From: Pseudomonas haemolytica
GTDB lineage: Bacteria; Pseudomonadota; Gammaproteobacteria; Pseudomonadales; Pseudomonadaceae
DNA length: 64,000 bases
Reading direction: 5' to 3'
Assembly: GCF_009659625.1 (NCBI RefSeq)
Contig: NZ_VOIW01000002.1
Span: 620,001 to 684,000, forward strand
Shown: positions 25,324-36,273 of the stretch, piece by piece
Numbering within the stretch: the first letter of the stretch is position 1
How the letters are laid out: each line of letters opens with the position of its first letter
Position numbers and translations under genes: made by a program
The notes under the pieces: generated by a model
Seen by the model: only the letters and a program-made list of their open reading frames with translations
Databases searched by the model: none
What the model was told of the DNA's origin: nothing

Positions 25324-27126
25324 TCAACGCACTTGTTGCAGGTGCCCATAGAGTTTGGCGTACAGCCCGCCATCGGCAATCAATTGCTGATGGTCGCCAT
25401 CTTCGGCGATACGCCCGCCATCGAACACCAGCACCCGGTCTGCCTGTTTCACTGCAGACAGCCGGTGGGCGATGATCAGTGTAGTACGCCCGGTGAGAAA
25501 CCGCGCCAGTGCCTGGTGCAGGTTGTACTCGGTGGCCGCATCCAGCGCCGAGGTGGCCTCATCCAGAATTACCACCTTAGGCTCGGCGAGCACCATGCGG
25601 GCGATGGCCAGGCGTTGCCGTTGCCCACCGGAAAAGCGCACGCCAGAACGCCCGACTATGCTGTCCAGGCCCAAAGGCAGTGCCTTGACAGTAGCATCCA
25701 ACTGGGCGATTTCCAGCGCCTGCCAGCAGGCTTGATCACTCCGGGAGCGGCCCATGGTCAGGTTGGCGCGCACAGTGTCGTTGAACAGCGCCGGGTGTTG
25801 CAGCACCACAGCGACATTCTCGCGAATGGTCTCCAGGCCGATCTCTTGCTGGGTGGCACCGCCAAAACGAATGCTGCCGGCCTGCGGCGTGTAGAGCCCC
25901 AGCAGCAGTTGCACCAGGGTACTTTTGCCGCCGCCGCTGGCGCCGACAATCGCCACCTTCTCACCCGGTGCGATGGCCAGGTTCAATTGGTCAAGCACCA
26001 GGTCTTCGCCGTAGCCGAAGTCGAGGCCGTGCACTTCGATGCCGACGGTCTCACGCCCGGTAAACGGGTCTGCGCCGCCTGGGTATTGCGGTTCATCGGC
26101 ACGCGCCAACAGCTCGTTGATCCGCGTCAGCGCCCCGCCTGCCGCGTAGTAGGCGTATTGCAGGTTCAACAGTTGTTCCACGGGGCCGATCATGAACCAC
26201 AAGTAGCTGAACACCGCGAGCATCTGGCCGATGGACAGGTCTGAAAACAGCACGGTGAGCATGGCCGCAGCACGGAAGATATCGATACCAAACTGGAACA
26301 GCAGGCCACTGGCGCGGCTGGAAGCGTCGGTTTTCCATTGAGAATGGATGGCATAGTCACGCACTTCCTGGGCACGCTGGCCGAGGCGCCCGAGGAAAAA
26401 CCCCTGGCGATTGCCGGCGCGCACTTCCTGGATGGCATCCAGGGTCTCGGTCAGCGCCTGGGTAAAGCGTGAAGTGCTGTCGTTTTCCAGCTTCTTCAGG
26501 TGCTTGACGCGTTTGCCCAACTGCACCGTGGCGTAGATCACCAGCGGGTTGAACAACAGAATCAGCAGCGCCAGTTGCCAATGCATCCACACCAGGATCG
26601 CAGAGGTGCCGACCAGGGTCAGCATGGCCACCAGGAAACGGCTGAGGGTTTCTCCGACGAACTTGTCCAGGGTGTCCAGGTCGGTGACCAGGTGCGTGGT
26701 GACAGTCCCGCTGCCCAGGCTTTCGTACTCGCCCAGGGAGATACGCTTGAGGCGTTCGATCAGGCGCACGCGGATGCGATAGACGATGTCCTTGGCCAAG
26801 CGCGCAAACAGGCGCGCCTGCACCACGTTGAACACCAGCGCACCGCAACGCAGGGCCAGGGTCACCACTAGCATCAGGCCGATGTAACCGGCGGCTTTCT
26901 GCCAACCCAAGGGCAATGCGTGGTTCATCACCTTGAGCGCGGCATCACCATGGCCCAGCAGCACTTCGTCCACCAGCAAGGGCAATAACAGCGGGATGGG
27001 CACGCTGCACAGGGTCGCCAGCACGGCGACGCCATTGGCGATCCACAGGGATTTCTTGTGACGCAGGGCCAGGCGGCGGATTTCCGCCCAGGTCAGGCGG
27101 TCGGTGCGTTGAGGTTGCTCATACAC
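25324..27126 (-). CDS. MsbA-like ABC exporter (permease-ATPase fusion)
   Basis: The start chosen is GTG 27126, overlapping the DsbA-family stop; a TTG at 27153 would make a longer form. The 600-residue protein has about six membrane segments in the first 310 residues, then an ATPase with Walker A GASGGGKST, Q-loop VAVLQHP, signature FSGGQRQR, and Walker B VVILDEATSALD. As a half-transporter it would act as a homodimer. It is the counterpart of the ABC gene found next to rbdA in P. aeruginosa. Substrate is unknown. Confidence 0.9.
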   Translation of the reverse strand: MYEQPQRTDRLTWAEIRRLALRHKKSLWIANGVAVLATLCSVPIPLLLPLLVDEVLLGHGDAALKVMNHALPLGWQKAAGYIGLMLVVTLALRCGALVFNVVQARLFARLAKDIVYRIRVRLIERLKRISLGEYESLGSGTVTTHLVTDLDTLDKFVGETLSRFLVAMLTLVGTSAILVWMHWQLALLILLFNPLVIYATVQLGKRVKHLKKLENDSTSRFTQALTETLDAIQEVRAGNRQGFFLGRLGQRAQEVRDYAIHSQWKTDASSRASGLLFQFGIDIFRAAAMLTVLFSDLSIGQMLAVFSYLWFMIGPVEQLLNLQYAYYAAGGALTRINELLARADEPQYPGGADPFTGRETVGIEVHGLDFGYGEDLVLDQLNLAIAPGEKVAIVGASGGGKSTLVQLLLGLYTPQAGSIRFGGATQQEIGLETIRENVAVVLQHPALFNDTVRANLTMGRSRSDQACWQALEIAQLDATVKALPLGLDSIVGRSGVRFSGGQRQRLAIARMVLAEPKVVILDEATSALDAATEYNLHQALARFLTGRTTLIIAHRLSAVKQADRVLVFDGGRIAEDGDHQQLIADGGLYAKLYGHLQQVR

Positions 27127-27754
27127 AGGCGGCTCGCTCCAGCCAGCGGGCAAGCAATGGCGACAATTCGGACAGCGGCTGGTAGCCGTTGGTCAGCAGC
27201 GCCAACTGGCCGTCGCGCTCAGCCAACAGGGTCGGGAAACCGGCGATGCCCAGATCCTGTACCCAGGTAAAATCCGCCGCCGTCGCGGCATGCTGTTCGG
27301 CGCGGTCGAAGGCACCGGCAAACTCGATACGCGGTATGCCCGCCTTCTCTGCCAGCTCCACCAACACGCTGGCCAGGGTCACATCGCGACCTTCGACATA
27401 AAACGCACGCTGGATCAGCCCCAACAACGTCCACGCACAATCCGGCGCCAGGCCGCGTGCGGTAACGATGGCGCGGCAGGCCGGCTCGGTGTCGTAGACA
27501 AAACCGTCAGGCAGCGCACCTTCACGCTTGAACACCTGGCCGGTGGCGTCGGTGACGGCCTGCCAGTGTTCGAGGATGTAGCGCCGGGTCGTCGGCTCCA
27601 ACGCCGCACCGCTGCCGGTGCGCAAGCCGCCCACCACCAGGTGCAGGTCCACTCCCGCCGCCTGGGCCTGCTCAACCAGCGCCTGCGCCACCGGGGCAAA
27701 GCCCCAGCACCAGGAACACATCGGATCCATTACATAGAGCAGGCGCGCGGACAT
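27119..27754 (-). CDS. DsbA-family (FrnE-like) thioredoxin-fold protein
   Basis: This 211-residue protein has CSWC near the N-terminus (YVMDPMCSWCWGFAPV), a DsbA-like helical insertion and the cis-Pro region GIAGFPTLL. It has no signal peptide, so it is probably a cytoplasmic thiol-disulfide enzyme of the FrnE type. It starts three bases after the trhO stop and overlaps the ABC transporter start, forming an operon. Confidence 0.88.
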   Translation of the reverse strand: MSARLLYVMDPMCSWCWGFAPVAQALVEQAQAAGVDLHLVVGGLRTGSGAALEPTTRRYILEHWQAVTDATGQVFKREGALPDGFVYDTEPACRAIVTARGLAPDCAWTLLGLIQRAFYVEGRDVTLASVLVELAEKAGIPRIEFAGAFDRAEQHAATAADFTWVQDLGIAGFPTLLAERDGQLALLTNGYQPLSELSPLLARWLERAACV

Positions 27755-27757
27755 GGT

Positions 27758-28699
27758 TCAGGCCTCGGAAGGAGTTTGCTTGTAGTTGAAGCCAATCGGG
27801 TGCGGCATGTTGCGGGCCTTGGCCAGTTCAATCTGCTTCTGGCGATCAATCGCACTGCGGCGGGTCTTCTCCGGCAGCTTATCCCAGCAATGGGAGCAAC
27901 TGATGCCGGCCACATAGTGCTCGGATGCACGGTCTTCGATGCTCACCGGTGTGCGGCAGGCATGACATTGATCGTAGTCGCCTTCGCTCAAGTCGTGGCG
28001 CACAGTCACGCGATTGTCGAACACAAAGCAGTCGCCCTGCCATTTGGTTTCTTCCTGGGGCACCTCTTCGAGGTACTTCAGGATGCCGCCCTTGAGGTGG
28101 TAGACCTCATCGAAGCCTTCGCTGAGCATATAGCTCGAGGCCTTCTCGCACCGAATGCCGCCGGTGCAGAACATGGCGACCTTCTTGTGCTTGGCCGGGT
28201 CGAAGTTGGCTTTGATATAGTCGGGAAATTCGCGAAAACTGGTGGTTTTCGGATCGATTGCGCCTTCAAACGTACCGATGGACACTTCGTAGTCGTTACG
28301 GGTGTCGATCAACAGCACTTCAGGGTCGCTGATCAGCGCGTTCCAGTCCTGCGGGTCGACGTAGGTGCCGACCTTTTTGTTCGGGTCGACGCCTTCGACG
28401 CCCAGGGTCACGATCTCTTTCTTGAGCTTGACCTTGGTGCGGTAGAACGGCTGGTCTTCGCAGTAGGACTCTTTGTGGTCGATATCGACCATGCGCGGGT
28501 CCTTCTTCAGCCAGGCCATCAGGCCATCAATGCCTACGCGGGTGCCGGAAACGGTGCCGTTGATGCCTTCTTCGGCGATCAGCAAGGTGCCTTTGATGCC
28601 GTTGTCGACCATCGCCTGCAGCAGTGGCTCGCGCAGGGCGACGTAATCTTCGAGGGTGACGAACTTATACAGTGCCGCCACGACAATCGGTTGAGTCAT
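27758..28699 (-). CDS. trhO: tRNA uridine(34) hydroxylase (rhodanese domain)
   Basis: This 313-residue protein matches TrhO/YceA, which hydroxylates U34 of certain tRNAs to ho5U. The N-terminal domain has [17 protein letters not shown]. The rhodanese domain carries the catalytic cysteine in [19 protein letters not shown]-terminal cysteine cluster ([19 protein letters not shown]) probably binds metal. It begins with GGAG 9 bases before ATG 28699, and is divergent from the Tc toxin genes. Confidence 0.93.
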   Translation of the reverse strand: MTQPIVVAALYKFVTLEDYVALREPLLQAMVDNGIKGTLLIAEEGINGTVSGTRVGIDGLMAWLKKDPRMVDIDHKESYCEDQPFYRTKVKLKKEIVTLGVEGVDPNKKVGTYVDPQDWNALISDPEVLLIDTRNDYEVSIGTFEGAIDPKTTSFREFPDYIKANFDPAKHKKVAMFCTGGIRCEKASSYMLSEGFDEVYHLKGGILKYLEEVPQEETKWQGDCFVFDNRVTVRHDLSEGDYDQCHACRTPVSIEDRASEHYVAGISCSHCWDKLPEKTRRSAIDRQKQIELAKARNMPHPIGFNYKQTPSEA

Positions 28700-28870
28700 G
28701 GGTGTTATCTCCAGGTGGCTACCCTCGTAAGGGGTGAACCGGATGTAGAAAAATGCAGGCCAAGCCGCGCGGCGCGCATTCTAACAAAACCGCGACGCTA
28801 CTGCATCGACACTCAGTCACCGATATTTCCTTGACTCGCTCACGGCTTTGGCTGACCTCGGCCCGCACAG

Positions 28871-28885
28871 CCTGCGTGATAGCGT
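28871..28885 (+). promoter_or_regulatory. 15-base element upstream of the Tc A gene, repeated at 43808
   Basis: CCTGCGTGATAGCGT lies 50 bases before the A-subunit start and occurs identically at 43808-43822, before the remnant A start. Because the flanks differ, the shared block is either the binding site of a regulator of Tc expression or a stretch of the 5' leader under selection. Function is inferred. Confidence 0.55.
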
Positions 28886-28935
28886 CTTGCGTTGCCCATT
28901 GGATCCACCTTTGGGCTCACAGGAAGCTCGATGAC

Positions 28936-31377
28936 ATGGAAACTTCAAACCGCTCGTTATTGGCCAGACTGGTGGAGCGGCCCGTCCCTCCAGGTGTTGG
29001 GAAGGTCAACTTCACCACCGCCCTGCATCAACTCGGCTTCACCAGCATCTTCGACATTGTCGCGCTGCCCAAGGCCGAGTTCATCCGTCAACTGGCCCAC
29101 TCCAATGATGACGATGGCGCCCAAGCTTACGAAAATGCGCTGTCCTACACCATGCAGTTGCAGTGGCTGTACGACCAACAACAAGTGAACGCGCCAGCCC
29201 TCACTCGTAGCAAACGCGACCTGGAATCGAACGTGCCCAGCCTGCCCAACGAGGATTGGGGGAATACCTGCCACCCCGATGCCATTGCCGCTATCGATTC
29301 GCCTGTCGCCTACCTGCGCGCACTGTTTCTTTTTGCAACTCAGCTTGAAAACAACGGGAGGGGAACGCAAGCCAAAATCCCCCTGAACCAACGGCGCCCG
29401 GACCTGAGAAATTTACTGATTGACCACGACACGACCTTTGCCCAGCGCCCGCTGCTGACGCTGATCGATGACATGTTGCGCAAACAGATCAAACACCATC
29501 ACCCGCAGGAGAAATTGCACCCGCTGCTCAGCAAGCAACACTACCCCTTGACGCTGCCTTACCACCATCATCACCTTCAATGCCGCCTGGGGCTGTCGGG
29601 AACCCGGCACACCTTGGGTGAATTGAGTTATCGACTCAGCAAGCGGCTGCCGTTTGACGATGCCGGCAACGCACTGTACGGCACGGTCAAAACGCGCAAT
29701 GGTGACGCGCAATGCCTGCTAAGCGAACTGAATCCCCCACAGCAAAAACTGTTGACCCAACCACCCGTCACGGGAAGCACGCTGTTTGAAACCTACTTTG
29801 GCAGACCCCGTGCACCGGAAAACCTTGACGACTTTCTGAAATGTACGGCGCTGGACAGTACCCAGTTGCAAGCCCTCCTGGCGCAAAACAGTTTCGCCCC
29901 CCATGCCTCCCGCTCAGCGCCTAAACAAACGTTGCTGATCTACGGTGCCCGCTATGTCAATGGCACAGACCGTCTGCCCAAGCTGGAGGTCGGCCAATCC
30001 GGCGACGGGAAAATTGCGACACTACTCAATACCAGCCCCGATCGGTTCGACCGTCTGCATCGGATGATCCGCCTGCAAAAGTGGGTCGATCTACCGTTCG
30101 CCGAACTGGATACGCTGATCGTCAGCGCCATGGTGCTTGAGGGCACAGCCAACGCCGCTCTTCAGATAAGCCACACCACCCTGCGCGTACTAGGTGTCTA
30201 CCGGTACCTGCGTGGGCGCTACAGGCTCAAGCCGCTGGAGTTTTCGGCGTGGCTGGATCGCCTGCCCGTGCAGGCCAGCGCCAACGAGCAACCCTTATTC
30301 GATCAGGTGTTCAATCGCACCCTGGTGTCCGGGCGACCGCTACCGCTGGACGACCAGGCCTTCGATTCGCATACCCGCCAGCAGCTTTGCGCCGCATTGG
30401 CGTTGAGTGATACACCAGATTCGCTGCACCTGCTGACAGATGTGTTACCCAAACCTGTCGTCAGGAATATTGCCACGTACTCCGTGATCTATCGGCTGGC
30501 ACGCATCGCCCAGGTTTTCGGCCTTTCTGTCTTGCACTGCAAACAACTGGCCGACCTGCTCGGCCCGTCCACCTGGAGCCAGCTGGTCACCCCCACATTG
30601 AGCGCCGAGATGGGCTTTCTCGATGTACTCATGCAATTGGACTGGGCCGTCACCTGGCTCAGGGACAGTAACACCAGCATAACGCAGCTGCGCCAGCGAT
30701 TGCTGCTGGAGCCCGCCACTGATAACCCGGCGCTCAAGCGCTGGGTCGACTTACTGCCAAAGGGACCTGAGGCGTGCATCCAAGAGTTCTTGGCAAAACC
30801 AACGCCGGCCCTCTACAGCAATGAGCTTACGCTCTACTACACCCTACATTTCAACAAAACGAAGACTGAGCCTGCGCCCAACCACCTGATCCTGCTGGCG
30901 CCGGATATCACCACGCTGTTGCCGTTGCCGGTTAACAGCGCGTCACTGCGTCAATTGCTGCTCAACCCCCGTTGGCTGGACAGCAATAATTCACCCACAG
31001 GGCTGGTCGAGCTGAGCCTGGGCACACTCTATCTATTACAGCGTTTCAGAGACTGCTGCGATGCGTATGGCCTGGCACAGGACAGCCTCTTGGCGTATTT
31101 CCAGAGCGCCAACAGCAACGGGCCTCAAACCCTCGATACCCAGCTAAGCCAATGGTTGGGGTGGGGCGAAAAAGAACTGCGGGTACTCACTGAGACCTTG
31201 CCCACAGGCAGGGTCACGTCCATGGACCAACTGGATTGGATCATGCGCTGTCGACAAGCCTGCACCATTACCCGGCTCTCTAGCCAAACACTGCTCAACA
31301 CCAGCGAATTGGATAACGCCAACGACTTCAATCAATGGAAGCTCGTGGGCGAAGCCATCATCGCCGCACATCAATAA
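28936..31377 (+). CDS. tccA: Tc toxin A component, N-terminal part (TccA-like)
   Basis: The start chosen is ATG 28936, nine bases after AGGAAG; an upstream in-frame start at 28753 lacks a ribosome site. The 813-residue product opens METSNRSLLARL and matches TccA, with the SpvA/VRP1 region of Tc toxins (SPVAYLRALFLFA, RRPDLRNLLIDHDTT). It would form the N-terminal shell of the pentameric A component that binds the host cell and injects the toxin. The rest of A is in the next gene, 30 bases on, so A is split as in Photorhabdus TccA/TccB. Confidence 0.88.
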   Translation: METSNRSLLARLVERPVPPGVGKVNFTTALHQLGFTSIFDIVALPKAEFIRQLAHSNDDDGAQAYENALSYTMQLQWLYDQQQVNAPALTRSKRDLESNVPSLPNEDWGNTCHPDAIAAIDSPVAYLRALFLFATQLENNGRGTQAKIPLNQRRPDLRNLLIDHDTTFAQRPLLTLIDDMLRKQIKHHHPQEKLHPLLSKQHYPLTLPYHHHHLQCRLGLSGTRHTLGELSYRLSKRLPFDDAGNALYGTVKTRNGDAQCLLSELNPPQQKLLTQPPVTGSTLFETYFGRPRAPENLDDFLKCTALDSTQLQALLAQNSFAPHASRSAPKQTLLIYGARYVNGTDRLPKLEVGQSGDGKIATLLNTSPDRFDRLHRMIRLQKWVDLPFAELDTLIVSAMVLEGTANAALQISHTTLRVLGVYRYLRGRYRLKPLEFSAWLDRLPVQASANEQPLFDQVFNRTLVSGRPLPLDDQAFDSHTRQQLCAALALSDTPDSLHLLTDVLPKPVVRNIATYSVIYRLARIAQVFGLSVLHCKQLADLLGPSTWSQLVTPTLSAEMGFLDVLMQLDWAVTWLRDSNTSITQLRQRLLLEPATDNPALKRWVDLLPKGPEACIQEFLAKPTPALYSNELTLYYTLHFNKTKTEPAPNHLILLAPDITTLLPLPVNSASLRQLLLNPRWLDSNNSPTGLVELSLGTLYLLQRFRDCCDAYGLAQDSLLAYFQSANSNGPQTLDTQLSQWLGWGEKELRVLTETLPTGRVTSMDQLDWIMRCRQACTITRLSSQTLLNTSELDNANDFNQWKLVGEAIIAAHQ

Positions 31378-31413
31378 CGGCTTACTTTCAACCAGCAGAC
31401 TCAAGGAATGACC

Positions 31414-34400
31414 ATGTCTGAGCCCCTCGACCAGCGCCTCAATGAAGCCTGGCGTGATGCCATGCTGAGCTACTATCTGTCTCACTGCATCAGCCCCGCC
31501 CTTAAAGACTCGTTGCGTACACCCAACGACCTGTACGACTACTGGCTACTGGACGTACAAGTCAGCCAAGCAGTGCCAACCAGCCCGGTCGCCAGTGCGA
31601 TCACCAGCCTGCAGCACTACATCAACCGAATTCACTCGGGCCTGGAACCCGGTTATGAGACACAGGGCATGTCGCCTCACGAGACCCTGGCCTGGCAGAC
31701 CTCCCTGCACACTTACCCGCTGTGGAGCGCCAGCCAGCAACTGCGCTATCACCCGCAAAACTTCCTCGACCCCACGCTGCGCGAGGACAAGAGCGAGAGC
31801 TTTGAGCAACTGGAAAACGAGCTCAACCAGCATCGGATTCAACCCGCTACCGCGCAGAACGCCGTGCAAGGCTACCTGTCACGGTTCGAAGAAGTCGCCA
31901 GCATTCAGACGCTCAATGGCTACATCGATGGCAATATCGAACAGTGGAGTACCAGTACCTATTACTTCGTCGGCAAATCCGCCACCGATGAGCTCTACTA
32001 CTGGCGCTCCCTTGACCTGTCCAAACGCTCCAGCGTCAAGGCCGAGGCACCTGCGCCCCTGGCCTGGACAGACTGGAAGCCCATCAACCTGACGTTTAGC
32101 GCCGATACGCCCGCCCACGGTATTCGCCCCGTGATGTTCAATCATCGGCTGTTTATTGTTTGGGCCGAAAGCATCAAGCCTGCGCCTTCCCAATCCTTCA
32201 AGGCACAGAGAAACGGCAATGGCTCCAACGGAGACGACGACGACGACGAAAAACAACGCCAGGGTGAGTGGCTGAACGGCCGGTTCGTGAAGTTTCGCCT
32301 GTGCTTTTCCTATAAAAAACTGGATGGCACCTGGAGCCTTCCGCACACGGGCCTGGAAGAACACTGCGTTACGCGGGGTATCAACGCACTCACGCCAGCG
32401 CAACTTATCAGCATTACGCAGACCGTTGCCGTGGTCGATAACCGCGCCCCTCACACACTATTCCTGGGTATAAGGGCCAATACGCTGAATCATGGCAGCG
32501 ACCAAATGGGCGAATTCTTCCAGGCCATCAGTGTCGATCAGTCATTGGGTATAAAAATCGTCGCTTCTGCGGGCAGCCCTGGCCAATACAAGATCGTGCC
32601 GGGTTCAGACGTTGCTCAGGAAGCCATCAGGTTGCTGGAAGCCTATGAGTCCACCCAAAACACGCCACTGCAGGTTGCGTTGTTGGGTGGCGTCGACCAG
32701 GGCAACGTATTTTCCAGCGTGTTACTCCCCCCGTTCGCCCACCAATACTTCCGCCTGTTTTTCGATATAAACAAGGACAACTTACAGTTCAAGACACGGG
32801 TAACACAGGCGCAAGACAAAAGAACCGTAACCGTGGCGGCTCAACAACTCGACATAGAACTCCAGAGGGCGTGGGACTTTGAATCCAGAAGCAAGCACAT
32901 AAAGGCCGCCGATACCGCCACTACCATTTTTGATCCCATCACCAACGAGTTCGTCTTCACCTCGAAAACCACTGATAATTTTCTGCAAACTTACAGCATC
33001 ACCCTTGCATCCCAGCACTCCGAGTTCAGCATTACCTTGGTCACCAGGTCTGCGCTGCATGACCCAACCTTATCCGAAGTTGAACTCATCAACGGTTCGA
33101 TCATCAGGATCGACTGCGCGATACACCCCGTCGGAAACGCCACATACCACTCGATGTTCTTTAAAAACCCCAGGACCGGAAAAAGCTTTTCCAACGCAAT
33201 CTATGACAAAAATTCCATCCTGCTGAGCCTTGTGGGGCAGACGATTTCGATGCCGGACTTGAGACTGGGACAACAAGGTCAAGTTAAGCCCGTCACTGAA
33301 TACTCCCTGGAAGGGAAGTTTCTCAACAAAAATGCATTCCTCCACTTATATACCCATCATCAAGATCCCTTCCTGACGATACTCGACCGCTACAGCGGCT
33401 ACACGCTGCCCAGTGATGAGGCTGCAAACAAAAAACTGCACTTTGTGAATGACCTGAGACTAGAGTCCACCCATACTTCCGCGCCCACTTTGCGTTTCTA
33501 CAAGCACGTCATCATGCAGTCAAAACTGGCAGACGTGCCCACCCCGCAAGTCATCAATAACAACACCGCGCGAATCCTTAACTTCACGGACATCGAACAC
33601 GAAAGTCTGGCCGGAACGTCTCCAGAATTAGCAGCCGGCCATCTGGCGAGTGCGCGGATAACGTTACCCACTAAGCAACCCGCATCAACCATCACCTTGA
33701 TCCATGGTGTCATCACGCTTGAGAGTCAAGAGAACAAGGTGAACGTTCTCGGCTATGCACTCAAGGCGGTCAAATGCGCCCTCGGTACATCCCCTGCCGT
33801 CGACACACCTGCATATTCCCCGCGCATCACGCGTCAACAGCAAAAAACCGGAGAAACCGTCGAATCCATTGATTTTTCCAGCAGCTTCGGCCCCAAGATC
33901 CCGGCCATCCGACTTAATACCAGCGTTGCGCGTAAATTGACCCAGACGCTCAACTTCGAGCCTTCATTTTTACGATCCCCTACGGACTGGACGGAACCGG
34001 CACTGGTTGCTGACGCCTCCCCCGTACCCTTGGACTTCCAGGGTGCGCACGGCAAAAGTTTGCGTGAATTGTTTATCTATTTGCCCTGGACCCTCGCTTA
34101 TTACTTCAACCAGCAACAGCAATACGCTCACGCCGAAACCTGGTTGCACTACCTGTTCGACCCTCGCCAACCCAATGCCGGGGCGCTGAGTTCGCTGCCC
34201 AGTGAATCCGCCGAGCTGAGCTACGCCTGCCAACACCCCGAGAGCCCGCATTATCTGGCTCTCAGCTTTCCAACCTACCTGCGCAAGGCGTTGCACTACC
34301 TCAATGTGGATATTCTGCTCAACCGAGGAGACGCGGCCTATCGCCAATCGAGCCCCGACAGCCTGGCCGAAGCCAAACTTTGGTACATGCAGGCACAGAA

Positions 34401-36273
34401 CCTGCTCGGCCCGCGCCCGACGGCCACACGCGCCGATACCTGGACCTCACGCACACTGGAAACACTGGCGAAAACATCCTCCTCGGCAATACGCCAGTTG
34501 GAACATCAAGCCGATTACACTAAGCGACTGTCCCAGCAGTGTAAAAACACAGGGCAACGCACCTGGCTCACGGACAGCCCCTACTTGTACCGCCCGCTAA
34601 ACACGCAACGGGTAGCCCGTTGGGACACATTGGAAAGTCGCCTGCATGGGCTGCGCCATCATCTGGACATCGCCGGCAAGCCATTGCGCCAAACCCTCTT
34701 TGCGCCCCCCTTGTCCCCCGCCGCCCTGCTGGCACGGAACGCACAAAGTACCGCGGGTGGCGCCAGTGCCCTGCCACCGGTCCGTCCTGAAGTGGGTCAC
34801 TACCGGTTCCAGGTCATGCAGGGGCATGCCCTGAGTGCAGTCGACAGTCTGGCGCAGTTCGGCAACACGCTGCTCACGCTGATCGAGCGCAAGGAACAGG
34901 CGCACTACCTTGAGGTGCAACAGCAAAACGCCTGGCAATTGGCCGAACTGGTGTTGACCCAGCAGACCCAGGCCCTGGCCATCGATGAAAAAAACAAAGA
35001 CGCGCTACGTCGCAGCCGCGCAATCGTTCAGGGGCGGCTGGATTTCTTGACGCGCCAGCTCAGTGAAGGCATCAGCCCCGGGGAAATTTCGGCCGGCCAA
35101 CACTATCTGGAGAGTGCCGCCTGGGAGAGAAAAGTCGCGCTTGCCGGTATGGGCGCCGGTGCCGCCATGCTCGTACCCAATATCTTCGGTACATCGTTCG
35201 GGGGTATGCGTTTTGAGGGTGCGTTTCATGCCTACCAGGCCTTCGCCCAGGGCGAGGCCAACATCGCGCGCGCCAACGGCAGTGATCTGGAGCGCACCGA
35301 GCAGTTCAATCGTCGCGCCCAGGAGTGGACCCACGCCGAACAACAGGCCCACCTGGAGCTGGCCCAGATCGACGCCCTGCTGCTGGCGCATGCCGAGCAG
35401 GAAAAAGCCACTCGCCTGCAACTGCGCAGTGCTCACACCGCATTGGCCCAGGCCAAGTCAGCCTACCAACTGCTCGGCATGCGCTTTACAGGGGCACAGC
35501 TTTATCAATGGCTCACTGCGCAACTGAGCACGTTCTATTACGCCCTGTATGACAGCGTCCACTCCCTATGCCTGGCCGCCGAAGCCTGCTGGCAGTATGA
35601 GACCGCCGACAGCCGACAGTTCTTCCAAGGTGAGGCCTGGCATCACACCTCCCAAGGACTGTTGAGTGCTGAAGGCCTGAAACTGAACCTGGTGAAAATG
35701 AACACTGCGTACCTGCAGCACACGCCCCGCGAGCTGGAAATCAGCAAAACCGTGTCACTGCGCCATCGCCTGATCGAGTGCTCGGTCACAACCGAAGCTC
35801 AATCCTCTCAGACCACCAAGACCTGGGCCGAGCATAAGACTGCCTTGGTCAGCAGCGGCACGATTGGTTTTGCCCTGAGCCACGAGTTACTGAATGAAGA
35901 CTATCCTGGACACACCTTGCGGCGAATCAAGCACGTCAGCGTCTCACTCCCCGCCACGCTGGGGCCTTATGAAGACATCAAAGCGACACTGACTCAAACC
36001 CGCAATGAAATTCAGATGCCCGATGGCACCACTAAGACCGACCTCCGGGCACACCAGCAAATCGCCTTGTCACGCGGCCTGGATGATGACGGCCTGTTTA
36101 CCCTCAACTTCGACAACGATCCGCGTTACCTGCCGTTTGAATACACCGGCGCCGTGTCTTGCTGGAGCTTGAATTTTACCAATCCGCTGCACCAGAAAAA
36201 CCTGCTTGAATCCATCACCGACATCATCATTCATGTGCGCTATACCGCAAGGCCCGGCAGGAGTGAAGCATGA
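31414..36273 (+). CDS. tccB: Tc toxin A component, C-terminal part (TccB-like)
   Basis: The start chosen is ATG 31414, six bases after AAGGA; an ATG at 31408 directly abuts that site. The 1619-residue protein continues the A component. A neuraminidase-like/receptor-binding region with TSTYYFVGKSATDELYYWRS spans roughly residues 170-330. A pore-forming helical stretch (QNAWQLAELVLTQQTQALAIDEKN... and RKVALAGMGAGAAMLVPNIFG) lies at about 1165-1290. A C-terminal TcB-binding domain includes SLRHRLIECSVTTEAQSS and DDDGLFTLNFDNDPRYLPFE. This forms the translocation channel and coiled-coil rod. It overlaps the next gene (TcB) by four bases (ATGA). Confidence 0.93.
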   Translation: MSEPLDQRLNEAWRDAMLSYYLSHCISPALKDSLRTPNDLYDYWLLDVQVSQAVPTSPVASAITSLQHYINRIHSGLEPGYETQGMSPHETLAWQTSLHTYPLWSASQQLRYHPQNFLDPTLREDKSESFEQLENELNQHRIQPATAQNAVQGYLSRFEEVASIQTLNGYIDGNIEQWSTSTYYFVGKSATDELYYWRSLDLSKRSSVKAEAPAPLAWTDWKPINLTFSADTPAHGIRPVMFNHRLFIVWAESIKPAPSQSFKAQRNGNGSNGDDDDDEKQRQGEWLNGRFVKFRLCFSYKKLDGTWSLPHTGLEEHCVTRGINALTPAQLISITQTVAVVDNRAPHTLFLGIRANTLNHGSDQMGEFFQAISVDQSLGIKIVASAGSPGQYKIVPGSDVAQEAIRLLEAYESTQNTPLQVALLGGVDQGNVFSSVLLPPFAHQYFRLFFDINKDNLQFKTRVTQAQDKRTVTVAAQQLDIELQRAWDFESRSKHIKAADTATTIFDPITNEFVFTSKTTDNFLQTYSITLASQHSEFSITLVTRSALHDPTLSEVELINGSIIRIDCAIHPVGNATYHSMFFKNPRTGKSFSNAIYDKNSILLSLVGQTISMPDLRLGQQGQVKPVTEYSLEGKFLNKNAFLHLYTHHQDPFLTILDRYSGYTLPSDEAANKKLHFVNDLRLESTHTSAPTLRFYKHVIMQSKLADVPTPQVINNNTARILNFTDIEHESLAGTSPELAAGHLASARITLPTKQPASTITLIHGVITLESQENKVNVLGYALKAVKCALGTSPAVDTPAYSPRITRQQQKTGETVESIDFSSSFGPKIPAIRLNTSVARKLTQTLNFEPSFLRSPTDWTEPALVADASPVPLDFQGAHGKSLRELFIYLPWTLAYYFNQQQQYAHAETWLHYLFDPRQPNAGALSSLPSESAELSYACQHPESPHYLALSFPTYLRKALHYLNVDILLNRGDAAYRQSSPDSLAEAKLWYMQAQNLLGPRPTATRADTWTSRTLETLAKTSSSAIRQLEHQADYTKRLSQQCKNTGQRTWLTDSPYLYRPLNTQRVARWDTLESRLHGLRHHLDIAGKPLRQTLFAPPLSPAALLARNAQSTAGGASALPPVRPEVGHYRFQVMQGHALSAVDSLAQFGNTLLTLIERKEQAHYLEVQQQNAWQLAELVLTQQTQALAIDEKNKDALRRSRAIVQGRLDFLTRQLSEGISPGEISAGQHYLESAAWERKVALAGMGAGAAMLVPNIFGTSFGGMRFEGAFHAYQAFAQGEANIARANGSDLERTEQFNRRAQEWTHAEQQAHLELAQIDALLLAHAEQEKATRLQLRSAHTALAQAKSAYQLLGMRFTGAQLYQWLTAQLSTFYYALYDSVHSLCLAAEACWQYETADSRQFFQGEAWHHTSQGLLSAEGLKLNLVKMNTAYLQHTPRELEISKTVSLRHRLIECSVTTEAQSSQTTKTWAEHKTALVSSGTIGFALSHELLNEDYPGHTLRRIKHVSVSLPATLGPYEDIKATLTQTRNEIQMPDGTTKTDLRAHQQIALSRGLDDDGLFTLNFDNDPRYLPFEYTGAVSCWSLNFTNPLHQKNLLESITDIIIHVRYTARPGRSEA

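Noticed and set aside
27290..28834. 514-residue plus-strand frame opposite dsbA-like and trhO
   Set aside because: Antisense to two recognised genes; no family features.
28753..28935. Longer start for the A component at 28753
   Set aside because: It would add residues without a family match and run through the shared 15-base element; ATG 28936 has a good ribosome site and matches the remnant start at 43867.
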